Assembly (NCBI GenBank): GCA_023435225.1
Contig: JAEYRX010000080.1
Span: 1-64,000 of the forward strand
Length of the DNA: 64,000 nt
Direction of reading: 5' to 3'
Source: Bacillota bacterium
GTDB taxonomy: Bacteria > Bacillota > UBA4882 > UBA8346
Notes under the pieces: generated by a model
What the model was told of the DNA's origin: nothing
What the model saw: only the letters and a program-made list of their open reading frames with translations
The model's database searches: none
In this document: positions 35,443 through 44,917 of the stretch, piece after piece
Numbering within the stretch: the first letter of the stretch is position 1
Layout of the letters: each line of letters opens with the position of its first letter
Program-made: the position numbers and the translations under genes

Positions 35443-35625
35443 TATGGTTTTTGTTGTATCCCAGCAATTTAGTTTTGCAGAAATATACTTTGTATGAATA
35501 CCGGGGGAGATTTTGGGGGTTTCAGTCCTCGATAAGGGCGTTGATAATGGTCGGCGGATTTTTAATCGGGAGTTTTTCGGCTCAAAAGGTGTGGATGGTG
35601 TACCTCTATTACTGCAGTATCTCCG
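35443..35625 (+). pseudogene. Remnant of an MFS transporter gene (C-terminal part)
   Basis: This stretch is a partial copy of the end of the MFS gene at 48555-49862. The two share GAATACCGGGGGAGATTTTG, TTTTAATCGGG and a translated YRGRFWGFQSSI.AL....GFLIG...AQKVWMV. It lacks the first 350 or so codons and the native end, and no promoter or start is convincing. It sits in the 35240-35743 gap, which is otherwise empty. Confidence 0.85.
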
Positions 35626-35743
35626 GCAATAGCATGGCCCATTTAAACATGAGTTCCTTTTCGCCGGTTTCATTAAAACATAAGGAGAGAATTATAGCAA
35701 TAGATACTTTTAATTTTCCAACTATCAATGGTTATTCTTCCTT

Positions 35744-36169
35744 TCACGTTCTTTCTTTTTCATCGACTTTTGAATGACATTGATCATCCAACCGATCCAA
35801 TTCCAGCTTTAGCGCATCGATGGAGATAAATATCTCTGATAACGAAAATAACAAAGAAATCATTAACAGAACGAGACTGACCGCAAATATGACTTTGGCT
35901 ATCACGATATGTAGCAATAATACGAAAAACATACAAATAACGCAAAACAAGAAACTTAAGACGCCGAATATCTGAGTGTTTTTCATCAATTGTAGTCTAA
36001 TCTTGAAATTAGTTATTTGTTTCAAAAGATTCTCATCGGGTTTTTCATTATATACCGAGATAAACTGGCGGACGCGATTGGCAACTGCTAAAAACCGATT
36101 GGTAAAAGCCAGCAAAAGAAGGGAAATGGCTGAGAATAAAAGGGCTGGAGTTGAGATATTGAATTCCAT
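35744..36169 (-). CDS. DUF2721 membrane protein
   Basis: The product has 141 residues from ATG 36169, with GAAGGAG upstream. The N-terminus STPALLFSAISLLLLAFTNRFLAVANRVRQF is the DUF2721 signature: hydrophobic helix, then R..A.A.RVR. A central pair of hydrophobic segments (about 68-110) follows an amphipathic cytosolic stretch, and the C-terminus is charged (LKLELDRLDDQ). The family is widespread and uncharacterised. It lies downstream of the serine hydrolase gene on the same strand. Confidence 0.75.
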   Translation of the reverse strand: MEFNISTPALLFSAISLLLLAFTNRFLAVANRVRQFISVYNEKPDENLLKQITNFKIRLQLMKNTQIFGVLSFLFCVICMFFVLLLHIVIAKVIFAVSLVLLMISLLFSLSEIFISIDALKLELDRLDDQCHSKVDEKERT

Positions 36170-36241
36170 GAGTAAGGCTCCTTCTAATTATTAAAATGTT
36201 TTTCCTTTACCGGCTTTATTTATAGGTTGAGGTTTAAGGAT

Positions 36242-37312
36242 TTAGAGTAAAACTATAGCCGGGATAATGCCTTTATCAAAAAGCAACCAGGGATCCTGCG
36301 GCTTGCTGACTATCTTAGAAGCAATCGCCACTATCAGGTCTTTTTCCGGGATACAACAAATAACATTACCCCCGGAACCTAAGGCTGCGTATGCAAAAAT
36401 ATTGTCCTTTTCTCGAAGCCACCATAAATAGCCGTATTTGGCTGTCGGCTCATCAATCCATGTTGTTGAATGCGGAGCCGTCGACTCCCCGATCCAAGCT
36501 TCCGAAATAATCCGTTTATCCTCCCAAATGCCGCGGTTTAAGTATAAAAAACCAAACCGGGCCATATCCCTGAGGGTTATTGTCAGTCCCCATCCACCGG
36601 TAGTATTGCCTTGGGGATCACTGATCCATCCGGTTACATTTTTTCCGAAGACATCATCCAACTGAAACGATTCCATTTTATGTTCCGGGATTTCTCTCAT
36701 ACCAAGGGGCCTGAATAAACGCTCATTGGCAAACTCCCGGGCACACATACCCGTAGTGCGGGTTATGATTGCCGAAAGTAAATGTACACCGGCGGTGCTG
36801 TATTGGAATTTTCCGGTCTCACCTTTCCCTAATAAATCAAGGATATACTTTATCCAATCACTTTGCCGCCGAAGTCTATCCAATGGTTCCCATCGGTTGC
36901 CCGAGGTTTTTGAGGCTATCGGAGCAGTCATGGTAAGAAGATGCTTTATAGTTATGATACATTTCCGGATATCTCCGGGATCGGCAACATATTCGGGGAA
37001 AAAGTCCAAGACCTTCTGATCTACGCTTTTGATAAATCCGGCATCGATGGCGATACCAATCAGGGCGGAGATGATACTTTTGGTGACTGACGCAACATTA
37101 TGCGTATCAAGAGGAGTATTTCCGTTATAATATCTTTCAAATATTAGGTATCCCTTTCGAATTACAGCAATACCGTTAATGTTTCTATATTGGGAGTTAA
37201 TCATTTGTTCAAGGACGGTAAAATTCTCCGGTTTCATACCTGCAGATACCGGGTCGGCGGTCCGCCATTCCCGGGTTGGCCAATAGTCTCTGTTAATAGG
37301 TGAAATGTTCAT
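36242..37312 (-). CDS. Beta-lactamase-related serine hydrolase
   Basis: The product has 356 residues from ATG 37312, with TTGGAG upstream. It has the penicillin-binding/class C fold: ASVTKS gives the catalytic S75-x-x-K78, FQYSTAGVHLLSAII gives the Tyr-x-Ser-like second motif, and YAALGSGGNVICCIPE the third. VFGKNVTGWISDPQGNTTGGWGLTITLRDMARFG is typical of esterase-type relatives. No signal peptide is visible, so it is probably cytosolic and an esterase or peptidase rather than a beta-lactamase. It is downstream of the UvrA-like gene. Confidence 0.85.
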   Translation of the reverse strand: MNISPINRDYWPTREWRTADPVSAGMKPENFTVLEQMINSQYRNINGIAVIRKGYLIFERYYNGNTPLDTHNVASVTKSIISALIGIAIDAGFIKSVDQKVLDFFPEYVADPGDIRKCIITIKHLLTMTAPIASKTSGNRWEPLDRLRRQSDWIKYILDLLGKGETGKFQYSTAGVHLLSAIITRTTGMCAREFANERLFRPLGMREIPEHKMESFQLDDVFGKNVTGWISDPQGNTTGGWGLTITLRDMARFGFLYLNRGIWEDKRIISEAWIGESTAPHSTTWIDEPTAKYGYLWWLREKDNIFAYAALGSGGNVICCIPEKDLIVAIASKIVSKPQDPWLLFDKGIIPAIVLL

Positions 37313-37331
37313 TGAATTATCTCCAAGATAT

Positions 37332-37462
37332 ATAAGTTGAAGAAAGTTTTATAACTATCTTTACATTCCTAATGCCGAATGTAAAGAAAAAATCAAAGAT
37401 ATTTCTTCAACTTATGAATTTCGGAAAATATGTTGAAATACACAAAACTTTTTTCAACATAT
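37332..37462. repeat. Nested palindromes between the UvrA-like and hydrolase genes
   Basis: ATAAGTTGAAGAAA (37332-37345) is inverted at 37402-37415 around an inner perfect hairpin CTTTACATTC (37359-37368, inverse 37377-37386). Next to it ATATGTTGAAA (37428-37438) is inverted, with one mismatch, at 37452-37462. The layout and the ATAAGTTGAA word resemble the family B elements at 47373 and 61858. Confidence 0.75.
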
Positions 37463-37505
37463 ATAGTAAATAATTTTACATCTTTCATTTTACACTTTAC
37501 ACTTT

Positions 37506-39932
37506 TCATAAATATCTCCCGGTTATGGATTGGGGATTTCTTTTCAACGTTTGGGGTGAACCTTCGGCAATGATATTTCCGCCGGCTGTGCCCCCTTCCG
37601 GACCAAGCTCTATAATCCAGTCGCAGGCGGATAAGACTATCGGGTCATGTTCAATGACAATGACGGAATTTTCTTTAGCTACAAGTTCATCCAATAACTG
37701 AATAAGCTTGGCCGTATCGTAAAGGCTAAGACCGGTAGTCGGTTCATCCAGGAGATAGAGGATATTGCCCTTCCGTTGCCGGCCTATCTCTTTGGCGAGT
37801 TTGATCCTTTGGGCTTCACCTCCGCTAAGGGTCGGAGTAGGTTGGCCCAGTTTTATATATCCCATACCGATCCGTTCCAGAACCAGTAGGGTAGAAATGA
37901 TCGTTTTATTACCTCCAAAAAAAGTAACGGCTTCCGCAACAGTCATTTCAAGCAGGTCAACGATATTTTTCCCTTTATAGCTGACAGATAAGGCTTCGTT
38001 ATTATATCTTTTTCCATGACATTCCTTGCAAGTATTATATAGAAAGAAATTGCCTCCCAGCCATATTTTCTCCCGGCCGCTGCCGCCGCAAACGGAACAG
38101 GCGCCTTGGGAGTTGAAGGAAAAATGACCGGCGGTTAAATTTTGTTTGATAGCTTCCGGCTGGTCGGCAAAGAGTTTACGTATTTTGTCCCAAATGCCGA
38201 TATAGGATACCGGTGTGGAATTCATATTTCTACCGATGGGGGCTTGAGATACTTCGGCGAATCCGGCGATATGTTCCATACCTTCAAGCTTTTCGGCAAC
38301 AGTTTCAAAGGTGGTAAATTCCAAATCGGTTTCAATTTCTTCTTCTTCGATATTTGTTTCATTGGGATTATCAGAAAAATGAAGTTTAAGTAACGGGATT
38401 AGAGTATTCGAAATAAGAGAGCTCTTTCCACTGCCGGATATGCCGGCAATCCCCACTAAGACACCCAAGGGAAACGATACGGTTAGATCCTTTAGATTAT
38501 TGGTTTTGGCATGCCGGATCGTAAGCCGGGGAGTTTCTTTACCAATTTCAATATTTTGAAGAAATTTTCTAACCGGCATTGAAGCTTTCCCGGACAAATA
38601 TTGTCCGGTAATCGAGGCAGCGCATTCCTTAAGACCGGCTACATCACCCTGATAAATTATTTGTCCGCCCTCAGCCCCGGCTTTTGGACCGATATCAATG
38701 ATATGTTCAGCCATTTCGATGGTGCTCCGGTCATGTTCTACCACAATAACGGTATTACCCAACTCTTTAAGGGCCAAGATAGACTGCTGAAGTTCGGTTT
38801 TTTCCGATTCATGTAGTCCGGCTGTCGGTTCATCGAGAATATAGATCAGCGATTCCATTTTTGAATCCAGATGAGAATTGAGAAACAGCCGTTGCAGTTC
38901 GCCGCCGCTTATAGTGGAGATTGCCCGGTAAAGGGAGAGGTGTCCCAGCCGGGATTTACTTAAAGAGTTTGTTTTGTGCAAAATATCATTAAGCAGGTTG
39001 GTTCCTAAGGATGTTGAAATATGTTGATTTGCCAAGTTCGCCAAAAAATCTTGTAATTCAGTTATGGTCATGATTCCCAGTTCACCAAGATGTTTACCGT
39101 TTAAAAAAACTCTCCGCGCTTCCTCACCAATCCGGAAGCCATGACAATCGGAGCATTTGGACATTTTGTATATACCGGTAGGGTCTTCACCGTATTTGTA
39201 AATAAGACCTTCAAAGATTCTGACAAGGCAGATACTGCGTTTGGCAGAGTTATTACTGGTGAAATGTCCATAGATTATCTTTTCTTTTACTTCATCAGGG
39301 ATTTGAGAAAACGGCGTTTGCAGATAATCTTGGAAATGCCGATTAAGCACTTTTTTGAGACCAGGCGTTACCATTACTTTATCAAAAACTTGCTCCAGAG
39401 TTGTCAGACTATCAGGAACCAGTTTTTCCATATCGATTTCAAAATACGATCCCTTACCGGAACACTTCAGGCACATTCCGTTCGGATTGTTAGGGGAGAA
39501 ATAACCGGCCGGCAGACGTTCTTCAGTATTTCCGCAATTTTGGCAGGTTAAGTTATCATCGACCGGAGTACCACATGACGAACAAGCAATTTTGCCTTCC
39601 ACAGCATAAAGTACTGCCAGCATATTTAGGATATTGGTTCGGGAGCCGACTGTCGAACGCGGATTACTTTGGCGGATAATATTTTGCTGGACCGCTATCG
39701 TCGGCCCAATACCGGATATATTATCAAACTTGTTTTCTTCATCGATCTGCGCAAACACACCCAAAGACTGTAAATATTGTTTACGCCCTTCTTCAAATAT
39801 AATATCAAAGACCAGGCTGGATTTGCCTGATCCGCTAACGCCGGTCGCTACTACCAGTTTATTTTTGGGGATGGCGATATCGATATTCTTTAAATTATGA
39901 AGGCGGGCGCCTGTTATAGTTATATTATTCAT
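37506..39932 (-). CDS. UvrA-like ABC ATPase (resistance-type, short UvrA paralogue)
   Basis: The product has 808 residues from ATG 39932, with GGTGA upstream; this is shorter than DNA-repair UvrA (about 940). Two ABC modules: Walker A GVSGSGKSSL near 33 and GISGSGKSSL near the middle, with TISGGELQR and TLSGGEAQRIKLAKEI signatures and ILDEPTAGL / LLDEPTTGL Walker B motifs. Zinc-binding clusters are visible (CSSCGTPVDDNLTCQNCG; CSVCGGSG with CKECHG). The shortened class II UvrA group includes drug self-resistance proteins such as DrrC. It follows an AraC-GyrI regulator by 52 bp, which suggests inducible protection against DNA-damaging or intercalating compounds (inference). Confidence 0.85.
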   Translation of the reverse strand: MNNITITGARLHNLKNIDIAIPKNKLVVATGVSGSGKSSLVFDIIFEEGRKQYLQSLGVFAQIDEENKFDNISGIGPTIAVQQNIIRQSNPRSTVGSRTNILNMLAVLYAVEGKIACSSCGTPVDDNLTCQNCGNTEERLPAGYFSPNNPNGMCLKCSGKGSYFEIDMEKLVPDSLTTLEQVFDKVMVTPGLKKVLNRHFQDYLQTPFSQIPDEVKEKIIYGHFTSNNSAKRSICLVRIFEGLIYKYGEDPTGIYKMSKCSDCHGFRIGEEARRVFLNGKHLGELGIMTITELQDFLANLANQHISTSLGTNLLNDILHKTNSLSKSRLGHLSLYRAISTISGGELQRLFLNSHLDSKMESLIYILDEPTAGLHESEKTELQQSILALKELGNTVIVVEHDRSTIEMAEHIIDIGPKAGAEGGQIIYQGDVAGLKECAASITGQYLSGKASMPVRKFLQNIEIGKETPRLTIRHAKTNNLKDLTVSFPLGVLVGIAGISGSGKSSLISNTLIPLLKLHFSDNPNETNIEEEEIETDLEFTTFETVAEKLEGMEHIAGFAEVSQAPIGRNMNSTPVSYIGIWDKIRKLFADQPEAIKQNLTAGHFSFNSQGACSVCGGSGREKIWLGGNFFLYNTCKECHGKRYNNEALSVSYKGKNIVDLLEMTVAEAVTFFGGNKTIISTLLVLERIGMGYIKLGQPTPTLSGGEAQRIKLAKEIGRQRKGNILYLLDEPTTGLSLYDTAKLIQLLDELVAKENSVIVIEHDPIVLSACDWIIELGPEGGTAGGNIIAEGSPQTLKRNPQSITGRYL

Positions 39933-39984
39933 GGATTCACCGTTTCTTCATTAAATTTATTCGGTTTCGTTTGATGAAAACCGT

Positions 39985-40950
39985 TTATAAAGGTTTTACC
40001 GGTATATAGATATCCACAATACTTTTTTTATCAGGATGTTCCCTTGGGTTATTCAAATATATCTCAAAGCACTGACGGTCATCAGGTTGGTAACCGCTAT
40101 CGGGGAACCATCCGCCATACATAAAGTCCCAGGTTTCTTTGTATTGGTGAGCATACAATTCAAAATGTCCGACTGCATACTTGCCGCCGGTAATTGTCAT
40201 TTTACCGATTTCTCCGTCCACCACGGTATCTCTTGGGACAGTCATACATACACTGGTTCTAAACCTTGCTTCGTCAGTAATGTCGGGGTTGTCATGGTAG
40301 ACTGAAAGAATTTTGGTATCCGGATCCGGATTTTGGATCAATCCCCTGGCCCCAGCCCATTTAAAAAGTTTGCCAAGCAGCTTGCGGAACAACTCCGGCT
40401 CGCCTTTGAACATTCCGATATTGCGGATATATATCACCGTCAGTTCAGGTATATCTTTGACTTCAATATTGACGGAAATATCCAATGAAAATTGCTCCTT
40501 GTACTGAATACTCTTTCTTTCATTATAGGGAAGAAGATTTAAATTGTCTTTTCCCGGCTTGCTTTCAGTTTTGCAGTTCTTGCTTTTTAGTAAACTTGGC
40601 TTTGACCTCAACTGAACGGCGCTGAAGCCAAAGTGTTTCTTAAAAGCCCTTGAGAAGGAAGCTTGATTATCAAATCCGCATTTCAAAGCGATCTGTGAAA
40701 CGGTGTCTTTTGGATAGGCAAGCAGACTAATAGCTGCTTTTTCAAGACGGATCCTTTGAATGTATTTTGAAAGCGGTTCTCCGATGATGGCTGAAAAAAT
40801 TCTGTGGAAGTGATATTGAGAGAAATTTGCTACATTTGAAAGGTGAATGAGTGATAGATCTTCATCTATATGGGTATCTATAAAATCCATTACTTTGTTG
40901 ATTCGTGATATATATTCCTCCCGTAAGAAAGCGCTGTTAGAATTGGCCAT
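39985..40950 (-). CDS. AraC-family regulator with GyrI-like effector domain
   Basis: The product has 321 residues from ATG 40950 (MANSNSAF), with AAGGTGGAG six bases before; an upstream GTG at 40971 is less well placed. The N-terminal AraC HTH pair (about 12-105) reads INKVMDFIDTHIDEDLSLIHLSNVANFSQYHFHRIF with SKYIQRIRLEKAAISLL and ALKCGFDNQASFSRAFKKHFG. The C-terminal half (about 150-320) is a GyrI-like small-molecule-binding domain (VIYIRNIGMFKG, WDFMYGGWFPDSGYQPD, CFEIYLNNPREHP). This MarA/Rob-like plan fits sensing of drugs or metabolites. It is upstream of the UvrA-like gene. Confidence 0.9.
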   Translation of the reverse strand: MANSNSAFLREEYISRINKVMDFIDTHIDEDLSLIHLSNVANFSQYHFHRIFSAIIGEPLSKYIQRIRLEKAAISLLAYPKDTVSQIALKCGFDNQASFSRAFKKHFGFSAVQLRSKPSLLKSKNCKTESKPGKDNLNLLPYNERKSIQYKEQFSLDISVNIEVKDIPELTVIYIRNIGMFKGEPELFRKLLGKLFKWAGARGLIQNPDPDTKILSVYHDNPDITDEARFRTSVCMTVPRDTVVDGEIGKMTITGGKYAVGHFELYAHQYKETWDFMYGGWFPDSGYQPDDRQCFEIYLNNPREHPDKKSIVDIYIPVKPL

Positions 40951-41198
40951 TTGGTTCTCCACCTTTTTCACCTTATCATCATCCTACTTACTAGTGTGTT
41001 TTCGGTTTATTTGGTGAAAATCCTTCCATAAGCTGGCAAACATCGGAATAAATCCAAAGCGGTAAAAATTGGCGCAAAATATCTAGTTTCAGGTTTTATA
41101 TTCGCACCAGGTACTTAGGAATATATATTTAACCAAATTATTCGCGTAATTAGCGGTTAAAATATTTAAGGAATCGTGTCCAGCGAGTATCGCCTAAT

Positions 41199-41239
41199 AC
41201 AATATGCCGACTGTCTCTCATAAACGGTCGGCATATTGT
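41199..41239 (-). terminator. Terminator of the LamG/FN3 protein gene
   Basis: ACAATATGCCGAC (41199-41211) is perfectly inverted at 41227-41239, immediately past the minus-strand gene's stop. The rest of the 40951-41259 gap shows no gene. Confidence 0.8.
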
Positions 41240-41259
41240 TACAATAAAATGTTATTTTA

Positions 41260-44200
41260 TCAATTGCTGTTTTCCGGAGCCGTGGTTTCCGAAGCTGTTT
41301 TAAGCTCGATCACCTTCTGCAATAAAACAGCCATTCCCTGTCCCAGTCTACGTTCAATCGCTTCCGTATTAGGATGTTCCGGCAGTTCTTCCACATCATC
41401 CCGATTGTATTCCGGCCATATTTTTCGATATATTTTCCCGTTTTTTTCATAGGTGCAGATCTCTCCATCAGCCTTGGTGGATAAAATATCGGCGAAATCA
41501 AAAAGGGGAACCTGTAAATTGTTTTCTCCAAACATATCGTTAAACAACAACTGGTTATATTCCCTGGACGCACGGGTCAGAGGATTATCCGGCACATTGA
41601 AATTCATATGATTGGTGAAGAATATAAAAGTAATGTGGGGATATTGTTTTTTTAGGTTCAGCATAGTGTTTTTATATAATTCATACATCTGATAATAACC
41701 TTCAGGATTAGTGCTATCATAATTTCCGGACACTACTTCCAACATGGCAATATCTACATCATCGCTAAAATCATAGCTGTAAATATTTTTTTGCCCGCTA
41801 GTATAAGGGGAACCGTTAAAGAAACTATTGAACTCGGTAATTCTTGCGGTCAAAGGATATAAATCACACATATAAGAGAGGTAGAAATAGTTAGCAAATA
41901 TATTATCTTCTATAATTTCTCCAAAAGCCGGCGACCTTTGCGCATAATTGAATATGACGCCTTTGTCGGCAAATATTCTCTCTAATCCTTTCCGGATGTT
42001 CTGGCCGTAAGAGCGGCTTCCAATGATGATTTTTTTAGTTTTTATCAGCTCTAAATCCGCTTGAGTTAATGCGGCAAACTCATGGTCAGCCTCCCAACTG
42101 CCGACATAAACTTCATTAACTTGACAAGGCGCATTGGTAACGATAATTGTTGTGGTCGGTATGGTTAAAGATGATTCATGAAGACCTACTTTACAAACAG
42201 CGGATACTTGATAAGTATACTTTCCTTTCGGCAAATTCAGATCAGTATAATCAGTCGTGCTCACCTGCCCGATCAGTTGAGAGTTTCTATATATCCTGTA
42301 ACCGGATATCACGGTTGGATCCTGCGCTGTCCAGGAGAGTTTGATACTGTTTTTCGCAATCTTCCTGGCAGACACATTAGAAGGAATTTCTTTTAAGGCA
42401 CAAAGTATAACCGGCGGGGATATGTTTGAATATTTGGAGCTCCCGTAGGTATTGTATGCTCTTACTCTATAATAATTAGTAGTTTCTGTCCGAAGACTAG
42501 TGTCGCTATAGGTTACAGTGTTTGCGCCAACTTCGGCTATCTGCATAAAAGATATACCATCAATCCCACGTTCTATAATGAAACCGGTTTCATTTGATGA
42601 GTTATCGACCCAGCTGAGCTTTATTTCGCTTTCCGACACAGCCTTTGCGGCAATGATCCCGGGAGTGGCAGGAAGATTGTTCTGAACCGGAGCACTTAAT
42701 TCATATATTTCATCACTTGAAAGAGCCCTATTGTATATTCTTACTTCATCAACTCCTACTTTTCTTGACCTGCGGGGTAGAGATTGACTTCCTACCAGGA
42801 TATTATTAACTTGGCTTGGAAACCCTAAAAAAAGGTCGGTTGTACAGAGTGTAGTTGAGTTGCTTACATTCCCGTCGATATACAGGATTTTGCTGCCTGG
42901 CTTGTAAGTCAATGCAACATGATGCCAAGCGTTTGGACTTATTTGATTGGTAGAATCCAGATTATTTACTATTTCGCCTTGATTGTGCCTTGTACGTATG
43001 CGTATACTATTATCTCCTGCTATTTGAATCGTGAAAGGATATATATAATCGCTTCTTGTTAGTATTGTTTCATAATCTGAGCCACTGTTACTTTCTACAT
43101 ATACCCAGAAGCTTATCGTTAGCTCCGAACTTAAATTTAGATTCGAATCGCCAAAATTAACCCACGAATTAGTTGTTCCAAGCATAAGGGCTCTGTTTCC
43201 AAAGTTGTCAGATATCCACTCAACGTTTGTCCAGGCAAGGCTATCTATTCCATTTGGGCATGAGTCCTGAGTTGATTCGCCACTTCCTTCATCGAATTTC
43301 CAATATGCTTGAAGCCCTTTGGTTATATCCACTGCTGCCGGGATTTGCTGAGTTTTTGCGAAAAAGATGTTTGAATATGTTGAATTTCCATAATCATTGT
43401 ATGACCTGACTCTATAATAATATATAGTGCATGCCAGAAGGCTAGAGTCAGTATCACTATAGGTAACAGTATTTGCGCCAACTTCAGCTATCTGCGTAAA
43501 AGATATTCCATCAATACTCCGTTCGATCCTAAAGCCTGTTTCATCCGAAGAATTATCACTCCATGCAAGCGTTATTCCGCTTGGCGACATAGCCTGCACA
43601 CTAAGGATTACCGGAGCAGCGGAAGGATTTGCCGCAGTTAATGCTTGTATTTCATCACTCGAAAGAGATCTGTTATATATCCTTACCTCATCAACTTTTC
43701 CTTTTATTGAGGCGCCGGTTAGAGACCCTATCATTATATTATTACTACGGCTTGGAAACCCTAAAAAAAGGTTGGTTGTACAGAGCGTATTTGAGTCGCT
43801 GACATTCCCGTCGATATACAGGATTTTGCTCCCGGGCTTGTAAGTCAATGCAATATGATGCCAAGTTTTTGAACTTATCGGATCTTTAGATTTAATATAG
43901 TCTGGCTGTAAAGGGTTTTCGCCTATTTTGTGTCTTGTGACAGCACGTATATAATTATTCCCTTCAATTTGAAACATGAAAGGATATACGTGCTCGCCTT
44001 TTGATAGTATTGTTTCGTAATAGGCGCTGCTGTTATTCTCTTCAATATATAACCAGAAACTTACCGTTAGCTCCGAACTTAAATTTAAATTTGAAGCGCC
44101 GAAATTTACGCACGAGTTGGTTCCTCCAAGCATAAGGGCATTGCCGAACTTGCCGGAAGTCCATTCAACGTTTGTCCAGTCCAGGCTATCGATGTCATTT

Positions 44201-44364
44201 GGGGATATGTCCTGAGTTGTTTTCCCGCTTCCTTCATCGAATTTCCAATAAGCCTGTAACCCGTCTGAAAGACCGTCATCTGAAAAAGCAGATCCGGTGG
44301 TAATTAATACTGTTAATAAAACCAAAATTTTAAAAACGATGATCATCTTTTTCGTATTGAACAT
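41260..44364 (-). CDS. Secreted multidomain protein: LamG-FN3-LamG-FN3-FN3 and a C-terminal SGNH-like domain
   Basis: The product has 1034 residues from ATG 44364, with GGGAG upstream. Signal peptide (about 1-27). LamG-type lectin domain 1 (about 33-245), fibronectin type III (250-345), LamG 2 (350-565), FN3 (570-655), FN3 (660-745), then about 290 residues unlike the rest (YVGSWEADHEFAALTQADLELIKTKKIIIGSRSYGQNIRKGLERIF and FIFFTNHMNFN), reminiscent of SGNH/GDSL-type modules but not certain. The two LamG-FN3 units are nearly identical in places (WHHIALTYKPGSKILYIDGNVS), also at DNA level, so the duplication is recent. It is probably a cell-surface carbohydrate-binding protein with a catalytic C-terminus. 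Confidence 0.82.
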   Translation of the reverse strand: MFNTKKMIIVFKILVLLTVLITTGSAFSDDGLSDGLQAYWKFDEGSGKTTQDISPNDIDSLDWTNVEWTSGKFGNALMLGGTNSCVNFGASNLNLSSELTVSFWLYIEENNSSAYYETILSKGEHVYPFMFQIEGNNYIRAVTRHKIGENPLQPDYIKSKDPISSKTWHHIALTYKPGSKILYIDGNVSDSNTLCTTNLFLGFPSRSNNIMIGSLTGASIKGKVDEVRIYNRSLSSDEIQALTAANPSAAPVILSVQAMSPSGITLAWSDNSSDETGFRIERSIDGISFTQIAEVGANTVTYSDTDSSLLACTIYYYRVRSYNDYGNSTYSNIFFAKTQQIPAAVDITKGLQAYWKFDEGSGESTQDSCPNGIDSLAWTNVEWISDNFGNRALMLGTTNSWVNFGDSNLNLSSELTISFWVYVESNSGSDYETILTRSDYIYPFTIQIAGDNSIRIRTRHNQGEIVNNLDSTNQISPNAWHHVALTYKPGSKILYIDGNVSNSTTLCTTDLFLGFPSQVNNILVGSQSLPRRSRKVGVDEVRIYNRALSSDEIYELSAPVQNNLPATPGIIAAKAVSESEIKLSWVDNSSNETGFIIERGIDGISFMQIAEVGANTVTYSDTSLRTETTNYYRVRAYNTYGSSKYSNISPPVILCALKEIPSNVSARKIAKNSIKLSWTAQDPTVISGYRIYRNSQLIGQVSTTDYTDLNLPKGKYTYQVSAVCKVGLHESSLTIPTTTIIVTNAPCQVNEVYVGSWEADHEFAALTQADLELIKTKKIIIGSRSYGQNIRKGLERIFADKGVIFNYAQRSPAFGEIIEDNIFANYFYLSYMCDLYPLTARITEFNSFFNGSPYTSGQKNIYSYDFSDDVDIAMLEVVSGNYDSTNPEGYYQMYELYKNTMLNLKKQYPHITFIFFTNHMNFNVPDNPLTRASREYNQLLFNDMFGENNLQVPLFDFADILSTKADGEICTYEKNGKIYRKIWPEYNRDDVEELPEHPNTEAIERRLGQGMAVLLQKVIELKTASETTAPENSN

Positions 44365-44759
44365 TGTAAATCACTCCCTTTTCCCTGAAAAATTTTTTCT
44401 TATTCGTTCAGACTTTTACGACCTTGATAATTACAGATTTCCCGGCATATTTCAGATTTAGTCCTTAATCGTATAAGTTCGGGAATAAAATTAAAATACA
44501 ACAACATTATAATTTTTTAATACCATGGGTGTAAATGTGAAAATTGTCATTTAAAGGATGACAATTGTAATACTGTTAACGCCGGACTTATATTAACATG
44601 ATAACCGGCTAAACGACCAGAAACGTTCCACTTGGTGCAAAAGACGATACAGCGGTCATGGATTTCAGTCTGAAATTGTTTTAACGAGGTCTAAATGAAA
44701 AAAAATATTTGACCGATAATGTTTTTAGGAATTTAAATAAGAAATTAGCAGTTAACGAT

Positions 44760-44917
44760 TTTTTTTGGACTCAAGTGTATATTCCGGAGTGGTAGTCCAC
44801 GCCAGCTTCCGATGCGCACCTGAAAGTATAAAAATAAGGCTGGGTGAACTACAGGCATCGTTAGCATTTTCAAGGTTGAAAGCCCAAATAAACCGGTTCA
44901 AAAAAGGAGAGGATAAA
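44760..44917 (+). promoter_or_regulatory. Possibly structured leader of the dCache chemoreceptor gene
   Basis: The 553-bp gap 44365-44917 ends in a GC-richer block with pairing potential: GGACT..AGTCC (about 44767-44798), CGATGC..GCATCG (about 44811-44865) and the palindrome AACCGGTT (44891-44898). An open frame runs through it in phase with the gene, but its codons look noncoding. I could not match it to a known riboswitch. The first 390 bp of the gap show no gene. Confidence 0.3.

Noticed and set aside
44760..44917. Cyclic di-GMP riboswitch before the chemoreceptor
   Set aside because: Receptor genes often have one, but the conserved GEMM core bases and tetraloop-receptor are not found here.
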